A stretch of DNA of 64,000 nt from Bradyrhizobium sp. CCGUVB1N3 (GTDB taxonomy: Bacteria; Pseudomonadota; Alphaproteobacteria; Rhizobiales; Xanthobacteraceae), in the NCBI RefSeq assembly GCF_024199925.1, contig NZ_JANADR010000001.1, positions 9,818,386 to 9,882,385 of the forward strand, given 5' to 3'. This document shows, piece by piece, positions 34,721 to 43,325 of the stretch; position 1 is the first letter of the stretch; every line of letters starts with the position of its first letter. The notes beneath the pieces were generated by a model. It was not told the DNA's origin. It saw only the letters and a list, made by a program, of their open reading frames with translations, and did not search any database. The position numbers and the translations under genes are program-made.

Positions 34721-36667
34721 TCATTCTTCTGCTGCGACATCGAGGCGGCTGCTTTGATCTTCCGTCGCCCGGTCGAAAGGCAGCGTCAATTGTGAGCGAA
34801 ACTCAAAAAGCGGCAGCATGCACAGATGAAAGATCAACCAGCAGCCATAGATCGCATCATCACCATAAGGGTCGCCGTCGCTCAGCAAGCCGTGCGAAAG
34901 CCGGTTGCGGAGATTGGGGCCCATCTTCTTCAGGAACACATTTTCAATATCCGCGACGATCGAATCGCCGAATATCGAAACCAGCTCGGTCCGCATTTGC
35001 TCGAAGAGCGACGAGATCGTACGGTCTTCCTGCGTCTTGGTTGCGTCATTCAGTTTCGTGACGTCATATCCGGAGTTCTTAAGAACATGGCGGAGCGATT
35101 GCTCGAGAAGAGGTGTCAGGACGTAGACTGCGCTGACAAAGTCGCCCTGGAAGAAACGGGTGAATCCGCGGCTATAGCTCATCACAAGATTGCGCGGCAC
35201 GAATGGGCTATGCGCGAGCAAATCCGCGAGCATATCGTCGGAGATATAATGATCCGCCACTATCCTCCGACGCGCGACCTCAATTTTTCCCGACGCCGCA
35301 TGGTGTCGCCGAATATTTTCGCCCAAAGCAACCTGACGCTCGATGGCGGAGGCATCTGTACCATCGCCAAACCCGGCGCCTGCACTCCGGTGAACGACTT
35401 TGCCCTCGCGATCATGGTGCGAGCTGCCAAAGAGCGACGACAACGGGTGTTCCCGGATAGCCTCTCTTGCTTCCTGCTCGAGGTCGGCAGGATCGGGTGA
35501 TCGGGCGAGCGCAGCGAAAGAAAATAGCTTGTCGCGCAGCAACGGATGTTGCATTTGCTGCTCCGTCCACCGGGCGATCTCCTCAAGATCGGTAGGGATC
35601 GTAAAACCCGACATCTCATCCACGATGCCGGCTTGAACGTCGATCAAACGGTGCCGCAACTCTTTGCGCCGATCCTTCTTGCCGGGCACCCCATGCAACT
35701 CGGCTATCGCTTCGGTCAGCGTCTGCGAGGCTATAATTGCCATTGGCTGATTGGCGGCTATGTCGACGAGTTGCTCAGCGGCCGCCGACTGCGAGCGGTG
35801 CTGATCTTCGGTTTTCTTGGCAATGCGATAGGCCCGCGCCGCCATGCGCCAGAGATTGACAATCGTGTGCGGGTCGGAGCCATCGGGAAGTCTGCCGATG
35901 AGCGCTTCGATTTGACCGCCGATCTCGCCAGCGTCGCCAACACCAAAATCGAGGGCAAGATGGCCGAACCACAGCGACGGCACCATCAAGCCTTGCCCGA
36001 AAGCCTTCATCCTCAATCTCGTCACGATATCGCGCGCTGCCGCCGGGCCTGGCTTGTCGGCCCCGATCGCGCGGCCGATCAGGAGAGCGCGTCGCAACAG
36101 GTCACGGGCTTCGAATGTGAGTACCCCTCGATCATTTTCGCCACGAAACCGAAGTTCGCCCGCTTCGACTTTCGCGACGATGTCCGCGTAGGCTTCGGCG
36201 GCTATGGCCGCGAGCTGGGCGTTGCGATCGATGACCCAGCCGATATCCGCGAGCCGCGCGCGAAGGACCGGGTGTCTGGCGTGGAGGGCCATCTCGGCCA
36301 TGACCTCGGCAGGCGGACCGCGAAAATCGATCGGCAGGGCGGTGCGAAGGCCATCGGATCGAACCATCATCGCCCCAAAGGGCTCATTGGGTTCGCTTGA
36401 CCGAAACATCATGCCAGTAGCCGCCGCCAGCATATGGAAAAGGCGGGTAGAAGGTGTATCCGGCAGTTCGCCATTCGGACCGATAGCCCCCACAGCCGCT
36501 CGGAAAAGATCCGATAGCTTCGCGCTATCCGCGCTGTCTGATTTCTCGACGGGATCTTCGAAGTCAACACCAGCCAAATCGGCCAAGGTAGCCCGCGCCC
36601 ACAGTACTGGTTGCGGGCTAGCCTCGCCTTCGTCGGTCGCAGCATTGCCGGCTGTTGTATCGTCCAT
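34721..36667 (-). CDS. DUF4209-type HEPN protein
   Basis: A 648-residue protein. The first 400 residues are helical repeats with no recognised motif. The C-terminal region is DUF4209-like: RNLVMSYSRGFTRFFQGDFVSAVYVLTPLLEQSLRHVLK, then the HEPN-type R-x4-H motif in NLRNRLSHGLL, characteristic of HEPN RNases. Members occur in defence islands. It lies between AbiE and ArdC as a single gene. Roles in abortive RNA cleavage are inferred. Confidence 0.7.
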   Translation of the reverse strand: MDDTTAGNAATDEGEASPQPVLWARATLADLAGVDFEDPVEKSDSADSAKLSDLFRAAVGAIGPNGELPDTPSTRLFHMLAAATGMMFRSSEPNEPFGAMMVRSDGLRTALPIDFRGPPAEVMAEMALHARHPVLRARLADIGWVIDRNAQLAAIAAEAYADIVAKVEAGELRFRGENDRGVLTFEARDLLRRALLIGRAIGADKPGPAAARDIVTRLRMKAFGQGLMVPSLWFGHLALDFGVGDAGEIGGQIEALIGRLPDGSDPHTIVNLWRMAARAYRIAKKTEDQHRSQSAAAEQLVDIAANQPMAIIASQTLTEAIAELHGVPGKKDRRKELRHRLIDVQAGIVDEMSGFTIPTDLEEIARWTEQQMQHPLLRDKLFSFAALARSPDPADLEQEAREAIREHPLSSLFGSSHHDREGKVVHRSAGAGFGDGTDASAIERQVALGENIRRHHAASGKIEVARRRIVADHYISDDMLADLLAHSPFVPRNLVMSYSRGFTRFFQGDFVSAVYVLTPLLEQSLRHVLKNSGYDVTKLNDATKTQEDRTISSLFEQMRTELVSIFGDSIVADIENVFLKKMGPNLRNRLSHGLLSDGDPYGDDAIYGCWLIFHLCMLPLFEFRSQLTLPFDRATEDQSSRLDVAAEE

Positions 36668-37273
36668 GATCTTCTCGTTGTCGGTTTATGTTCGCGCAAA
36701 GGTTGATCGAGATATCATGTGGGAAGCCATAGGTAAGCGGTCAAGGCGCGTCCGCTGACCGCGGATCAGGCTTTACGCCACCGCTATCGCGGATGTCGCC
36801 GAGCCAGGTTGTCTCGGCCCTGCGGGTCACAATCCTTCGCGCAAAGTCTGATGCGCTCCTCGCCGGGGGCACTCGGAAAAGGGGCTCGCCTTCCTCCTAC
36901 GCCAAGGCTTCGGAGGACAAGTCGGCGACCGCTATCACTGCCCATCCAGTCGGGTGCCGCTGTTGAACCGATCTCGTCGCTACACTCGTCCCGCGTGCCC
37001 CTTCGGGTCGCTATGCTCACGCGGCCCGGGTGCCATTTCAGTTGCGGCGATGCGCGTTCGCGCACGCCGGGTCGGGGCCTGCGGCCCCCGGGCCGTCAAG
37101 GCCAAGCCCCTCATGAAGAATGAGGGGCGAAAAACGGCGGCCGTGTAGTCGCCGCGTTGCGGCTCCGGCCCGCACCAAGCCCGCTCGTTTTCCGGCCTGT
37201 GACGGCCCACCCCTGCTCATCGGCGCTGGCCTAGTTCCGGTTGCATGCGCAACCGGCAAGCCAGGAGGCAAAG
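36668..37273. promoter_or_regulatory. long structured leader upstream of ardC
   Basis: 606 bp without a supported gene. It is rich in hairpins, including CCCCTCAT-GAAGA-ATGAGGGG at 37107-37127 followed by CGAAAAA, which resembles an attenuator, and GC dyads around 37075-37100. It carries the promoters of the divergent DUF4209 and ArdC genes. Confidence 0.45.
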
Positions 37274-38179
37274 ATGAGAACCGATGTTTATCAGAAGATC
37301 ACCGATCACATTGTTCGCGAACTCGAGAAAGGCGTGCGGCCCTGGCACCAGCCGTGGAAGGTCGAGCACAGTGCAGGACGCATTACGCGGCCCCTGCGCG
37401 GCAACGGCGTTCCCTATCAGGGCATCAATGTTCTGATGCTGTGGTCCGCCGCTGTCGAAAAAGGCTATGCCGCCCCGATCTGGATGACCTTCCGGCAGGC
37501 GAAAGAACTTGGTGCGCATGTGCGCAAGGGCGAGGAAGGTTCGCTGGTCGTTTATGCCGACAAGATTATTCGCAGCGAGACCAACGCCGAGACTGGCGAA
37601 GAAGCCGAACACGCCATTCCTTTCATGAAGGGCTACACGGTCTTCAATGTCGAGCAGATCGAAGGCTTGCCGTCTCACTACTATGCGCAGCCCGAACGAC
37701 GACCGGAGTCCGTGGAACGTATTGCACACGCCGAGGCCTTCTTCGCCGCGACCGGCGCCAGCATCGTGCATGGCGGCAGCAAGGCTTGCTATGTGACTTC
37801 GACCGACAACATCCGCATGCCCTGCATCGACTTCTTCGAGAGCGCCGAAAGCTACTACGCGACGCTCGCGCACGAATGCTCGCATTGGACAAAGCACGAA
37901 AAGCGTCTCAACCGCGATTTTGGCCGCAAGCGCTTTGGTGATGAAGGTTACGCGATGGAGGAATTGGTGGCCGAGCTCGGCGCCGCGTTTCTTTCCGCCG
38001 ATCTCGGTTTGACACCCGAGGTGAGGGACGAACACGCCGCCTATATCGGTTCGTGGATCAAAGCACTCAAGAATGACAAGCGCGCGATCTTTGCGGCTGC
38101 CTCGCACGCCCAGCGCGCGGCGGATTTCTTGAACGAGTTGCAGAAGCCGCAGGATGTCGCCGAACATGAGGCCGCGTGA
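37274..38179 (+). CDS. ardC: ArdC antirestriction protein
   Basis: A 301-residue ArdC protein: N-terminal ssDNA-binding domain (YQKITDHIVRELEKGVRPWHQPW, NVLMLWSAA, WMTFRQAKELGAHVRKGE) and C-terminal zincin-like metalloprotease with HECSH (LAHECSHWTKH) and the downstream EELVAELGAAFL Glu. It protects incoming conjugative DNA from host restriction. ATG at 37274 follows AGGAGG. A hallmark of conjugative elements, it supports an ICE/plasmid origin for this region. Confidence 0.93.
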   Translation: MRTDVYQKITDHIVRELEKGVRPWHQPWKVEHSAGRITRPLRGNGVPYQGINVLMLWSAAVEKGYAAPIWMTFRQAKELGAHVRKGEEGSLVVYADKIIRSETNAETGEEAEHAIPFMKGYTVFNVEQIEGLPSHYYAQPERRPESVERIAHAEAFFAATGASIVHGGSKACYVTSTDNIRMPCIDFFESAESYYATLAHECSHWTKHEKRLNRDFGRKRFGDEGYAMEELVAELGAAFLSADLGLTPEVRDEHAAYIGSWIKALKNDKRAIFAAASHAQRAADFLNELQKPQDVAEHEAA

Positions 38180-38301
38180 GGTGCACGATTGGGCTACCAA
38201 CCATTCCCAATCGTTCCGCTTCGATTCCCAATCCTTTCGGTCCGGTCGTGGCCTGTTTTTCGGTAGACCGGAATCTACTCAACCCGAACCAAGGAGATCC
38301 T

Positions 38302-38778
38302 ATGACAGTCATCACCATCGGCAAGAAACTTGTACCGCTCGCACATGTTGCGTTCGTCGAGCCATTCGATCCGGCGGCCAATCCGGAATTCAAGCCGGAG
38401 AAAGCCTTCAAGGCGCGGCTCGTCCTGCTTAATCGCGATATCGTTCTCACCGAGCAGACGCCGCAGGAATTCGCGAGCGACCACGGCCTTCATCTGTTCA
38501 TGGAAGACTGTGTTGCCGTGAACCGGGCGATCGTGTTCCGGGTCGAAACGTTCGAGCCGACCGAGAGCTTCAATCCGGCAAAGCCCTACAAGACGCGCCT
38601 CAAATGGCGCGATCTTGCCGGCGGCGAGCAGAGCAAACTTCTGCTGACCACGCCGGAAACCATCATCGCCGAACTCCTTGGCGCCAAGGAAGAGTTGGCC
38701 AAGGCGGCGAAGCGTCCGGCGCGGCGGCCAGCAAGAGGCCGGAATGGATCGCACCGGATGGAAGCGTTCCGAGGCTGA
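38302..38778 (+). CDS. conserved mobile-element protein of unknown function
   Basis: A 158-residue protein downstream of ardC with a clear AAGGAGATCC site. It begins MTVITIGKKLVPLAHVAFVEPF, has a repeated F-x-P/A-x-K-P motif (NPEFKPEKAFKARLVLLNR; FNPAKPYKTRLKWRDL), and ends in a basic Arg/Ala tail. The two similar halves suggest an internal duplication. Found with ArdC in rhizobial plasmids/ICEs as far as I can recall. A terminator follows at 38809. Confidence 0.7.
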   Translation: MTVITIGKKLVPLAHVAFVEPFDPAANPEFKPEKAFKARLVLLNRDIVLTEQTPQEFASDHGLHLFMEDCVAVNRAIVFRVETFEPTESFNPAKPYKTRLKWRDLAGGEQSKLLLTTPETIIAELLGAKEELAKAAKRPARRPARGRNGSHRMEAFRG

Positions 38779-38808
38779 TATTGTGACCCTTCGGAACGGT
38801 GCAGATCA

Positions 38809-38837
38809 CCCCCGCCAAGCAAATTGGCGGGGGTTTT
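38809..38837 (+). terminator. intrinsic terminator
   Basis: Stem CCCCCGCC/GGCGGGGG with a 9-nt loop and a following TTTT. It ends the ardC-linked operon. Confidence 0.85.
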
Positions 38838-38909
38838 CGCATCCTAGGGACAACGCTCGGTTGAGCACCAAAGGTAAATAGTGCAATCTCCGCAAGCTTA
38901 CAGCTGGAG

Positions 38910-39212
38910 GTGGTGGTGACGACCGTGTTTGCAAGCGAAGCTGTTCTTAGAAGGGTTGCCAAAAGCTTTGTCGAACTTGGTTATGCCACCGCAGGCATTC
39001 CGGGCAAGGATCGCTCAGCTGCGAAAAGTGAGCTTCAGGCGCTTTGTCCAAATGCTGAGGTTCACTATGTCTTTGCCGGTGATGACCTGTTTGTCGACGC
39101 CAAGCGATGGCCAAAGACTCATCACGCCTGGAAACACTTCGCGGCTGAGCTAGCCAGCGATCCGAGCGTTACGCCCGTGGTACACGGGATATCGCCTGTG
39201 ACGGACGGCTAG
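38910..39212 (+). CDS. hypothetical protein upstream of HNH nuclease
   Basis: A 100-residue protein starting at GTG behind GCTGGAGG. It has alternating helix and strand (SEAVLRRVAKSFVELGYATAG, AEVHYVFAGDDLFVDAKRWP) and no recognised domain. It ends 3 bp before the HNH gene, so the two form an operon. It might be an immunity, sensor or regulatory partner. Confidence 0.6.
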   Translation: MVVTTVFASEAVLRRVAKSFVELGYATAGIPGKDRSAAKSELQALCPNAEVHYVFAGDDLFVDAKRWPKTHHAWKHFAAELASDPSVTPVVHGISPVTDG

Positions 39213-39215
39213 CCC

Positions 39216-40430
39216 GTGAGCCGAATTGACCGACAGCACCCCGGTATGCGGAGGGAGCCCGACAGCAGCACCAACAGAACGGATCTTGCCTTCGTTGGCT
39301 ACGGCATCAGCACGACGAAGGCGGTCAAGTTAAGGAAACGAGGCTACACTGTCGCCAGGCTTAAGCAGATGAAGCGGCCCGAACTAAGAAAGCTCCGCCT
39401 TAACAAGCTTGCGGTTGACAATATTCTCGGTGATGGCCGCCCGCCGCCGCCCACTAAGAACCTGATCGAGGTATTATACGCCAACCGGTTCACTTGCTGC
39501 GTGTGCCGTCGAGAGAACCGGGGAGTCATCGTCCACCACATCAAGAAATGGACAGAATCGCGCGATCACCGCGTGGCGAACTTGTCCGTTCTCTGCACGC
39601 TGGATCACGCCAAGGTTCACACCAGGAGTGAGCTGACCCAAAATCTTGATCCGGTCAAGCTGTGCGGCTTCAAGAGGAACTGGGAAGCCCATGTGGCCGA
39701 GATGGAGACCCGTGCGATCCTCAATCAGTCACGAGAGCACCACTCAGCGTGGGTTTACTTCAACCATCAGCGCCTCTTCGAGCTCGCTGCCCAGCAGCGC
39801 GTGGCGTTTAGAAAGCTGAATGGATTCGCAGTCGCCCGAAGACTGGGGCTGTGCAACAAAGACGGTGTTCTCCTGGTTCGCTCGGAGAATACAGGATGGA
39901 TGTATAGCGATAGCTACGGCCGCAATCTGTACTCGTACGTCCGCGACGTACTACATGCCGTCCTCAAGAAGCTGACAGTAGCCAATATATCGGATGATCT
40001 GGAGCGAGGCGTATTGTCGGCGCTCCTCAGTCCTGGTGACTACATCTTGGTGCAGGGTTTGCATACCTTCGCGAGGCAAAACGAACAAACAGAAGGGCCA
40101 GGCCAGACGGTAGATGGCGTGCGAAAGGCGAACAAGGTTATCATCGAATTCACCTTGGACCGGTTTGAGGCTACATCTTCCTCGGCGCATGGGCGGTGGG
40201 TTTCCGGGCGCGTGGATGTCAGCAGCATCGTGAGGGTCGGGACAATAACGTCTGAGGCAGGCAAGTTGCGCATACAAGGAACCGTTTTAGCGATCGCCAT
40301 GGGCTTCTCCGGTCTCAAAACCCGAGAATATTCGACCTTCCCGTATCGGCTAGGCGTTTACCGAGTGGACGATGACTTCGACGAGGACGACGACAACCCG
40401 TTTCTCGACGATACGGACAATGACGACTGA
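39216..40430 (+). CDS. HNH endonuclease-domain protein
   Basis: A 404-residue protein. Residues 20-75 look like a helix-hairpin segment. An HNH nuclease motif lies at about 92-135: CCVCRRENRGVIVHHIKKW, then NLSVLCTLDHAKVH, giving C-x2-C, H-H, N and C/H ligands. The remaining 270 residues have no recognised domain and end in a very acidic tail. HNH domains fused to large sensor regions are typical of restriction or suicide effectors. GTG at 39216 assumed; ATG 39246 possible. Confidence 0.75.
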   Translation: MSRIDRQHPGMRREPDSSTNRTDLAFVGYGISTTKAVKLRKRGYTVARLKQMKRPELRKLRLNKLAVDNILGDGRPPPPTKNLIEVLYANRFTCCVCRRENRGVIVHHIKKWTESRDHRVANLSVLCTLDHAKVHTRSELTQNLDPVKLCGFKRNWEAHVAEMETRAILNQSREHHSAWVYFNHQRLFELAAQQRVAFRKLNGFAVARRLGLCNKDGVLLVRSENTGWMYSDSYGRNLYSYVRDVLHAVLKKLTVANISDDLERGVLSALLSPGDYILVQGLHTFARQNEQTEGPGQTVDGVRKANKVIIEFTLDRFEATSSSAHGRWVSGRVDVSSIVRVGTITSEAGKLRIQGTVLAIAMGFSGLKTREYSTFPYRLGVYRVDDDFDEDDDNPFLDDTDNDD

Positions 40431-40440
40431 GCTATTATTT

Positions 40441-41025
40441 CTATTTTTTCTCGATGAGGCTGATGGTGTAGTTGGTCTGCTCGATCGTGTCGAATAGAGT
40501 CAGCCCTGACTTCTCCAGCAAAAGCTTGAACACGTCGTCCATGTCCTTGTAGGCGTCCATTATTGGCTGATGCGTCAGTGCCTTCTGCCAATCAGCCCTC
40601 AGGTTATTTATGATGTCCTCTTGGTCGGGTGTAGCACTCACGACCCTGTTGTAGCAGATCTCGGCGGGCTTTCCGTGGGCAAGAGTGTCCCGCAAATTCT
40701 TCATCGCCCGGAAAGAACTCAACGGCCTTGTTTCCCAGACGATCGGCAGTTTGAATGCGTTGAAGACCGTGGCAACTTTGCTCTCGATCGGGTCTCGTTC
40801 GACAAACCCCTTAATGCACTTCATGCCGAAGAAGTTGATGTGGGCTTCATTAGTGAAAGCGATCGATACGGCGCAGGCGAGATAGTCGAAGGCAATACCG
40901 TCTCGCTGGCCGTCCTCGATCTTCTTCTCAATCTGACGTTTGAACCAGTAAGCGGAATTGGCAAGATGATTGTGGAGGTAGACGTCAGCCTTGCCATCGA
41001 CCTTTTTCTGAAGTGCTTTGTCCAT
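40441..41025 (-). CDS. HEPN-like helical protein
   Basis: A 194-residue, all-helical protein with a HEPN-type R-x4-H motif in MKNLRDTLAHGKP, as in RNases of toxin and defence systems. The upstream helix LACAVSIAFTNEAHINFFGMKCI fits the fold. It is convergent with the HNH gene, 10 bp apart. No nucleotidyltransferase (MNT) partner lies next to it. Ribonuclease activity is inferred. Confidence 0.65.
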   Translation of the reverse strand: MDKALQKKVDGKADVYLHNHLANSAYWFKRQIEKKIEDGQRDGIAFDYLACAVSIAFTNEAHINFFGMKCIKGFVERDPIESKVATVFNAFKLPIVWETRPLSSFRAMKNLRDTLAHGKPAEICYNRVVSATPDQEDIINNLRADWQKALTHQPIMDAYKDMDDVFKLLLEKSGLTLFDTIEQTNYTISLIEKK

Positions 41026-41227
41026 TTCTCTGCTCTCGCTTTCCTACCAAGCCCGGCTTAGCCGTTTCGGCACAAAACACATAAGCAACCATCACCCCGT
41101 CGCGAACTCCGGATTGCCGGCGCTAACGAGCTAGACCACCGGTCCCGAGGAATCCTCCTCCCCAGTAACGTCCCGAGGTTGGTTTTCCGCCCCAGGCAAT
41201 GTCGCGTCAACTAGATCGGCCGCGAGA

Positions 41228-42274
41228 CTACTTCTTTGACTTATTGCTGGCGACAACGGTTGGCTTGGTTGCAGTCGTCGCAGGCGCCGCAGATGCCGGT
41301 ATCAAGCTCGTGAGGCCGACGAGCTGAGAGGCACCCGCGAGCGCGTCTTGAGGTGTAGCCGTTACGATATCCGCGTTTGCTTTCACGATCGCATCGATCA
41401 GACCGACATAGTTCGGCCGGCGAGCGATGAACACCTCACGGTCAAGTAAATACTGGCGGTATTCCTTTGCGAAATCGAGCACGCTGGTTGGCGCCATGCC
41501 CTGAAAGCGAAGGTGCGGCTCACCTTGATCATTATAGCTGTAAAGGTCGGCACGCTTAGGCTTGTAGTATGACGGGTAATAGTCGCGAATGAATCTAAGG
41601 CGCTCGGTAGCGCAAGAGTCCCAATAACTGAACGCTTTCGCTTCAGAGTCAGTCAGATTGGCGAGCGCGTGCTCGTCCTTGAGTTTCTTGGCGGCAGCCT
41701 GGAGCGCGGGCTGCATCGTGCGAGCTGCGTCGTATATAGCCGCGCCTTCCGTAGCAGAACTGACGCCGTCCGCTATTTTCAGAACGGTGCTCAGCGCACC
41801 CAGCATGCCTGCGACTTCTGCGAGATACGCGCTGCTCTTTAGCGTGTCGACATCCTTCTGGATCGTTGTCAGATTGTCGTGGAGGGCCTGGTAGCCAGAC
41901 GCGATGCCCTTGATTGTTGATCCATACGTCGCGATCGCCTTCAACAGCGCGTCCTTCTCGCGTTCCTTCTTGTTGGCAGCGAGCAGCGCGTCGTAGCCTT
42001 TCGGCTTCTTGGCGAACCTCAAATCGAGCTGCTGATAGTTGTAACCGGCCTCAATGAGATAACGATCGTTCGGATCACCACATGAGTAGGTGTGGTTCGA
42101 AACAAATTCGAGTTCGTTCGACTTCCGGGCCAGATCCTTCATCAGATCGACCTCAAGATTGTCCTGGGTGGTGAATGCGGCCGAAAAAGCAGAGATGCTG
42201 CTTGTGAACCCGGCGCCGTTATCAGTGACACAACCGCCCAGCATGGGCGCTAGTAGAAGAATGCCCCAACGCAT
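41228..42274 (-). CDS. lipoprotein of unknown function
   Basis: A 348-residue lipoprotein. ATG 42274 follows AAAGGGGGA; the signal peptide MRWGILLLAPMLGGC ends in lipobox LGGC (Cys15). A long helical/coiled region follows (LLKAIATYGSTIKGIASGYQALHDNLTTIQKDVDTLK) and an Ala/Thr-rich C-terminal tail. Likely outer-membrane anchored and periplasmic. Not recognised. Confidence 0.75.
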   Translation of the reverse strand: MRWGILLLAPMLGGCVTDNGAGFTSSISAFSAAFTTQDNLEVDLMKDLARKSNELEFVSNHTYSCGDPNDRYLIEAGYNYQQLDLRFAKKPKGYDALLAANKKEREKDALLKAIATYGSTIKGIASGYQALHDNLTTIQKDVDTLKSSAYLAEVAGMLGALSTVLKIADGVSSATEGAAIYDAARTMQPALQAAAKKLKDEHALANLTDSEAKAFSYWDSCATERLRFIRDYYPSYYKPKRADLYSYNDQGEPHLRFQGMAPTSVLDFAKEYRQYLLDREVFIARRPNYVGLIDAIVKANADIVTATPQDALAGASQLVGLTSLIPASAAPATTATKPTVVASNKSKK

Positions 42275-42473
42275 TAAAAGTCCCCCTTTGCAATCGGGGA
42301 ACTCTAGGTGAGGTTGCAGGCGCATAAAGTGAGGCGAAATCCAGCGCGGCGACTTTCCCCGCAATCCACAACCGTCGGATGTGAAGGTTGTGTGAATGCA
42401 TTCGAGGACACAAAGCTCCTCTTTTCACGCGAGGCGTTTGGCAGCCGAAAATGGCGATCTCGGATCGAGCCGC

Positions 42474-42653
42474 TCAATAATGTAAACCTCGCGCAACCAT
42501 CACACGGCGGATATTGTCGAGCGTCGTCAGAACATCGCTACGCTCGCATGCGCCGGCCTCGAATTCCGCCAGAGCGTGCCGCAAGTTGCCGTCGAGGCTG
42601 CAAAGCTCGTCTCGCGTCAGGTGCATCAGTTCACTGACCGTCCAGAGCAGCAT
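42474..42653 (-). CDS. small conserved protein
   Basis: A 59-residue protein with GGAGGAAACA directly before its ATG. The sequence MLLWTVSELMHLTRDELCSL, then LRHALAEFEAG and LTTLDNIRRVM looks like a conserved short helical protein of Hyphomicrobiales. Role unknown. Confidence 0.65.
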   Translation of the reverse strand: MLLWTVSELMHLTRDELCSLDGNLRHALAEFEAGACERSDVLTTLDNIRRVMVARGLHY

Positions 42654-42995
42654 TGTTTCCTCCATCGCTAGGACCCCGCCAATCGCGGCCTTCGGACGGA
42701 GGCCGTTGCGACGGAGGAGGCACGGCGCACCTTTGGCGGAAGCGAAGCGGACGAGCGCGACGCGCTTGCGCACCTGCCGAGGCCGGTGCGATAGGCCGGA
42801 AAGGGGCGCGTGGCGCGGTTAACGGAGGAAGTTTGCGTGCGCGGGAGGGTTCAAGAATTGATGCAGCGTGACATCAAGGCGAACTGCTGCGGTCCACGCG
42901 ACATGATCACGCGGAAGACGCGCCGGCGACTCGTTCAGTCAACGACCAGCCGGCGTTTTGTATAGCGAACTATGTTGGGGATACGCCGATGACAA
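42654..42995. other. intergenic region
   Basis: No supported gene. A hairpin CGCCGGC...GCCGGCG with TTTTG on the plus side lies at about 42921-42961. A 34-codon frame (ATG near 42860) precedes it but has little support. Confidence 0.4.
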
Positions 42996-43178
42996 TCAGC
43001 GTTGATGACCGAGACCCAATCCCAATTTTTGAGCCTTCTGTCGAAGCGATCCCACAGTCCTTTTCATCTGCTTCGAGATCTTCTCGACCGGCGTCCTTGC
43101 CTTCGAATGCTGCTTCAGTAGTTTGATATCAGCCGCAGTGTAGGGCTTGCGAACCGGAGTCTTTTTCTTCTTCGCCAC
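42996..43178 (-). CDS. small basic HTH-like protein
   Basis: A 60-residue, Lys-rich protein: AKKKKTPVRKPYTAADIKLLKQHSK, then PVEKISKQMKRTVGSLRQKAQKLGL. The second half reads like a homeodomain/SANT-type helix-turn-helix. GTG at 43178 follows GAGGAG. I recall similar short proteins in rhizobia. Probably binds DNA. Confidence 0.7.
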   Translation of the reverse strand: MAKKKKTPVRKPYTAADIKLLKQHSKARTPVEKISKQMKRTVGSLRQKAQKLGLGLGHQR

Positions 43179-43300
43179 GTTATTCTCCTCAATCGGGCGG
43201 GCTACATAGCAGGTCCGATCGCCGAGTAAAATACCCCGCGCGCGTCACCCGCCTTCCTCGATACCGGTTGGCGGGATCGCATGAAATCTGACCGGTCCGT

Positions 43301-43325
43301 TCAGATCAGATCAGATCAGATCAGA
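43301..43325. repeat. five tandem TCAGA units at the stop of a large gene
   Basis: A pentanucleotide repeat, five copies, overlapping the stop codon of the minus-strand surface-protein gene. Every copy supplies a TGA, so slippage would not shift the C terminus. Confidence 0.8.

Noticed and set aside
41090..41170. tRNA-like arms on the minus strand
   Set aside because: A few pieces resemble D and T arms, but no acceptor stem or anticodon arm pairs.
43301..43325. TCAGA repeat as a phase-variation tract
   Set aside because: Each unit supplies a stop at the same place, so copy number does not change the protein; the gene is also broken by IS3.
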